Assembly: GCA_009663005.1 (NCBI GenBank)
Contig: VIGQ01000072.1
Location: 272,501 to 282,500, forward strand
Direction of reading: 5' to 3'
Length of the DNA: 10,000 bases
DNA from: Actinidia chinensis
Lineage: Eukaryota > Streptophyta > Magnoliopsida > Ericales > Actinidiaceae
The notes beneath the pieces are model-generated. The model was given only the letters and a program-made list of their open reading frames with translations. It had not been told where the DNA came from and made no database searches. Position numbers and translations under genes: made by a program. Positions 7,744 to 10,000 of this stretch are shown here, one piece after another. Each line of letters opens with the position of its first letter. Position 1 is the stretch's first letter.

Positions 7744-7762
7744 TATATATCTATATATATAT
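7744..7762. repeat. TA simple repeat, TATA-like
   Basis: TATATATCTATATATATAT is a short TA repeat. It is nearly its own complement, so it could serve as a TATA box in either direction; the purine-rich tract beside it favours the - strand if it works at all. Confidence 0.6.
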
Positions 7763-7769
7763 GTTCAGC

Positions 7770-8465
7770 AACAAAGAAGAATATGTGTGTCTTCTGACTA
7801 GCCAATTCAATTGGTGAAATTACACTTTAGTAACTTAAATGTCCTCTTTAATTTTATTTCAAAAGTTATGAATCTTTCAATTTAAACCGCTACAAAACGT
7901 ATTCAATGCTTAACTTAATTAAAAAATTCTATTTCTATAATAAGTACGGATATTTGGGTTGGGGATACATCAAAGGGCTACCTATGAGTATAAAAGTGAA
8001 GCATCTTTGTTATGTGACAATATGAGATGGTCTTTCCATCATGTGTGAATGCCAGCCACCATTGTTCAATAGTTACTAATGTTTTAATGTTGACAAGTTG
8101 AGAGATATGGTTGAAACTTTAAATGGTGTCACAAAAAAAAAATGTATAGCTTGGGGGTTTGACTTCTTTGTGTTTTTCAGTGGTCAAATAGAGATCTCAT
8201 TATGAATCCCTGTTTTAAAAAGGGTCTATATTTGCATTGATCTAATTGGTGGACATGCCTCTCTCGATTTTCAGATTGTTAGTATGGGTGTATCACTCCT
8301 TGCATCTTATGTTTTTTATGCGTATCCTTGATCAATATTGGATGTTATTTTCACTCATACTCTGGGCATCTTAAACTTCATTGGTTGATTTTGCATGAGT
8401 TAAGATTTGTGGTTGTCCTTGCATGTTCATTCTATTTTTCTTTCTTTTTCTGTTTTCTGGGAAAG
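7770..8465. other. Gene-free stretch
   Basis: I see no ORF, RNA gene or recognisable domain. A short A run lies at about 8132-8141. The T-rich text before 8460 has no clear meaning. Confidence 0.5.
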
Positions 8466-8469
8466 TTAA

Positions 8470-8560
8470 AGTTCGCAAGTTCTCGCGGGTAATTTACATC
8501 CCGTGAAATCCATTTCCCTGCGGAAGGTTCGCTGGATTCGTGGTGGGTTCCGATCTCGCG
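8470..8560. other. Second CpG-rich patch with TCGCG motifs
   Basis: Against an AT-rich background this patch carries GTTCGCAAG, CTCGCGGG (8482-8489), GTTCGCTGG and ATCTCGCGAC. CTCGCGGG and TTCGCTGG also occur in the CpG block of the 5' LTR (1094-1101 and about 1167-1174), but the sequence between them does not align by eye. It could be a remnant of a related LTR or an unrelated element. Confidence 0.4.
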
Positions 8561-8698
8561 ACGTTTACTTATTTGGATGACGGTAATTTCCTAGCGCCTA
8601 GTTGTGTGGATCTACATGATCTATTGTCGTTCGAAATTAAAGCATTAAACTATTCTATCCTAAAACAAAATAATAAAATAAAAATACTATTTACTCTA

Positions 8699-8791
8699 AC
8701 CGTTCGAACGGTCATATCATGGCAGTTGTTTTCTGTTCGAACGAGACTATGTTTGCACTTACCGTTCGAACGCCCCTGGGAGCGTTCGAAC
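8699..8791. repeat. Four GTTCGAAC palindromes in a cluster
   Basis: GTTCGAAC occurs at 8702-8709, 8735-8742, 8764-8771 and 8784-8791. The first is part of the 14-base perfect palindrome ACCGTTCGAACGGT (8699-8712) and the third of CGTTCGAACG (8763-8772). Centres are 33, 29 and 20 bases apart. Four copies of an 8-base palindrome in under 100 bases is far more than chance would give. Such clusters are compatible with an LTR regulatory region; no family is named with confidence. Confidence 0.7.
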
Positions 8792-8819
8792 ACTGAGCCC
8801 AAGGGCCGAATTTTAAGGG

Positions 8820-9050
8820 AAGTGGACGGTTATTTTATTCACAAACACAACTCATTCACATTCTATTGCATCCTAGAGAGAGAGTTTTGGGAGATTTCGA
8901 AAGGGGAAGTTCAAGCCTTCAAATTCCACCATCTTTTTCATCAAATTAAGGTAAAAACTTGCATCTTTTGTCTATTAACTTGTTTTGATTCTACTTTTTC
9001 ATTCATTTTAACCTAGGGTATCTATTTTCAAATTTTCAAATCTTCATCAT
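8820..9050 (+). other. Possible promoter and leader downstream of the palindrome cluster
   Basis: GGTTATTTTATTCAC (about 8828) is a weak TATA-like stretch, followed by GAGAGAGAG (about 8876-8884), GAAAGGGGAAG (about 8899) and AAATTAAGGTAAAAAC, a splice-donor-like site near 8950. With the palindromes upstream this resembles the promoter side of a plant LTR. The 158-codon frame across 8540-9016 opens with GTG, has no recognisable domain and runs through the palindromes, so I do not call it a gene. Confidence 0.25.
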
Positions 9051-10000
9051 TAGAAACACCCATTCACACCTCATCATCAGTCAATTCACACACAAATCAA
9101 ACACCAAGACACAAACGTTGTTTGCTATGAATTGGTGTTGTGGTTTGCCCTATGATTGTTGGTTGCAATTTAGGAAAATCCATGGTTTACAATTTCATGA
9201 ACAACAAGTTTAGAGGGTGCAATCCATGTATTCTACCCCCCCGAGCGAATTGTCCCCAATGAAAGAATCGATTGATTAGTGAGGGGATTTCACATTATAT
9301 TTTAGTCGTTTATGCTTTTCATTGGGATTTGGTGCGTTGGTCCAAGAAAGTGTCAATGAAATTCTCGAGTTTTACGTGCTCACACCACTTTTCGACAAAA
9401 TGCCCAAGTACAGAAAATTCGATTTAAATTGAAATCTAAAGTTGGCATTGCCATTATTTAGGATTAAATATCTCCATTGGGGCATCTCGTTTGTAGTAAT
9501 GATGGCGTGAAATTTTGTTGTTGTGCACATTCGTAAGTAGCCTAGGGTTCATGGGAAAACAAACACAACGCATATGCACCTCGCAATTGTATTGCATATG
9601 TTGTACTGTTTGGGATTGTTTTGTGGCGTTGCTTGATGGTATGCAGGGTATTTGTTACTATGGATCCGGGGTTTCAAGTCAGAAATCAAATTAGGGTGCA
9701 GTGGATTATGAACTATTCTCAATTCACTGGAAAGGTAGAAGAGAGCCTCTTACAATACAGTGTGGGTTCGTGAATGGGGCCGTGATAAGAGAAAATTGAA
9801 CTTATTGCTAGAAAGCAGTCATTAGATGGGTCCAAAACTTTACAACTACGAGATTGATTCAATTTGACATGTTTTAGGTCGGAGTTTGATTTAACACTTT
9901 GCCATGGAATTTATGGGCAAAACATCAGCATATCTTGGAACCGAAAGGAAAGAGAATCTGTATAGTTGGGTTAGGGGGAAAAAGTTGAGGTAACCCCTAA
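9051..10000. other. Gene-free stretch to the window end
   Basis: No ORF of useful length, RNA gene or known repeat is recognised. A purine-rich run, TTAGGGGGAAAAAG, lies near 9970-9985 and resembles a polypurine tract, but with the window ending there nothing can be tied to it. Confidence 0.4.

Larger units (their letters stand above)
6860..7762 (-). other. Possible noncoding transcription unit or LTR of another retroelement
   Basis: Read on the - strand, a TATA-like run (7762 to 7744) is followed by a purine-rich leader (about 7740 to 7620), then CACGAG|GTGAGTCTATT, a good plant splice-donor match with GT at 7603-7602. Further down, ATCATTTCAG|GTAATGG gives an acceptor-like site with AG at 6950-6949, and GG|GTAAGTCTG a second donor with GT at 6900-6899. 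No long ORF is present on this strand. Plant Ty3-type LTRs often carry this promoter, leader and intron plan, so an LTR fragment is as likely as a noncoding gene. All function is inferred from short signals. Confidence 0.3.

Noticed and set aside
8540..9016. 158-codon open frame on the + strand
   Set aside because: It opens with GTG, shows no known domain, crosses the GTTCGAAC repeats and CpG patch, and has irregular composition. An open frame by chance is more likely.

Overview
The window looks like intergenic DNA from a plant nuclear genome, probably a dicot. It is AT-rich, it has no intact protein gene, rRNA or tRNA that I can recognise, and it is filled with decayed transposable elements and simple repeats. 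The strongest signal is an old Ty1/copia retrotransposon on the + strand, best matching the Sirevirus lineage.

Layout. 1-600: an AT-rich inverted repeat, MITE-like and cut by the window edge. 600-1070: gene-free flank with short TG and GA repeats. 1071-1899: the probable 5' LTR, with a CpG-rich block holding palindromic CTCGCGAG motifs. 1902-1913: a primer binding site one base away from the usual initiator-tRNA-Met type. 1964-3627: broken gag. 3880-6073: broken pol, in the copia order protease, integrase, reverse transcriptase, RNase H. The reading frame changes repeatedly, there are many stops, and most of the reverse transcriptase, including its YVDD core, is deleted at 5619/5621.

6074-8460 holds no gene. 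It includes a GT microsatellite, a hairpin-rich patch (6518-6598), a cluster of diverged short repeats (7097-7304), a pyrimidine tract and a TA repeat. Read on the - strand, 7762 to about 6860 looks like a noncoding transcription unit: TATA-like run, purine-rich leader, splice-like signals. It may be an LTR of a different retroelement. 8470-8560 is a second CpG-rich patch, and 8699-8791 holds four copies of the palindrome GTTCGAAC. 8820-10000 shows no convincing gene.

No working system is present. The retroelement parts once acted together: LTRs for transcription, tRNA priming at the PBS, Gag for particles, Pol for processing, reverse transcription and integration. This copy is clearly dead. 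I saw no new defence or metabolic system. The most interesting items are the short palindrome clusters, the clean pol deletion and the possible - strand unit.
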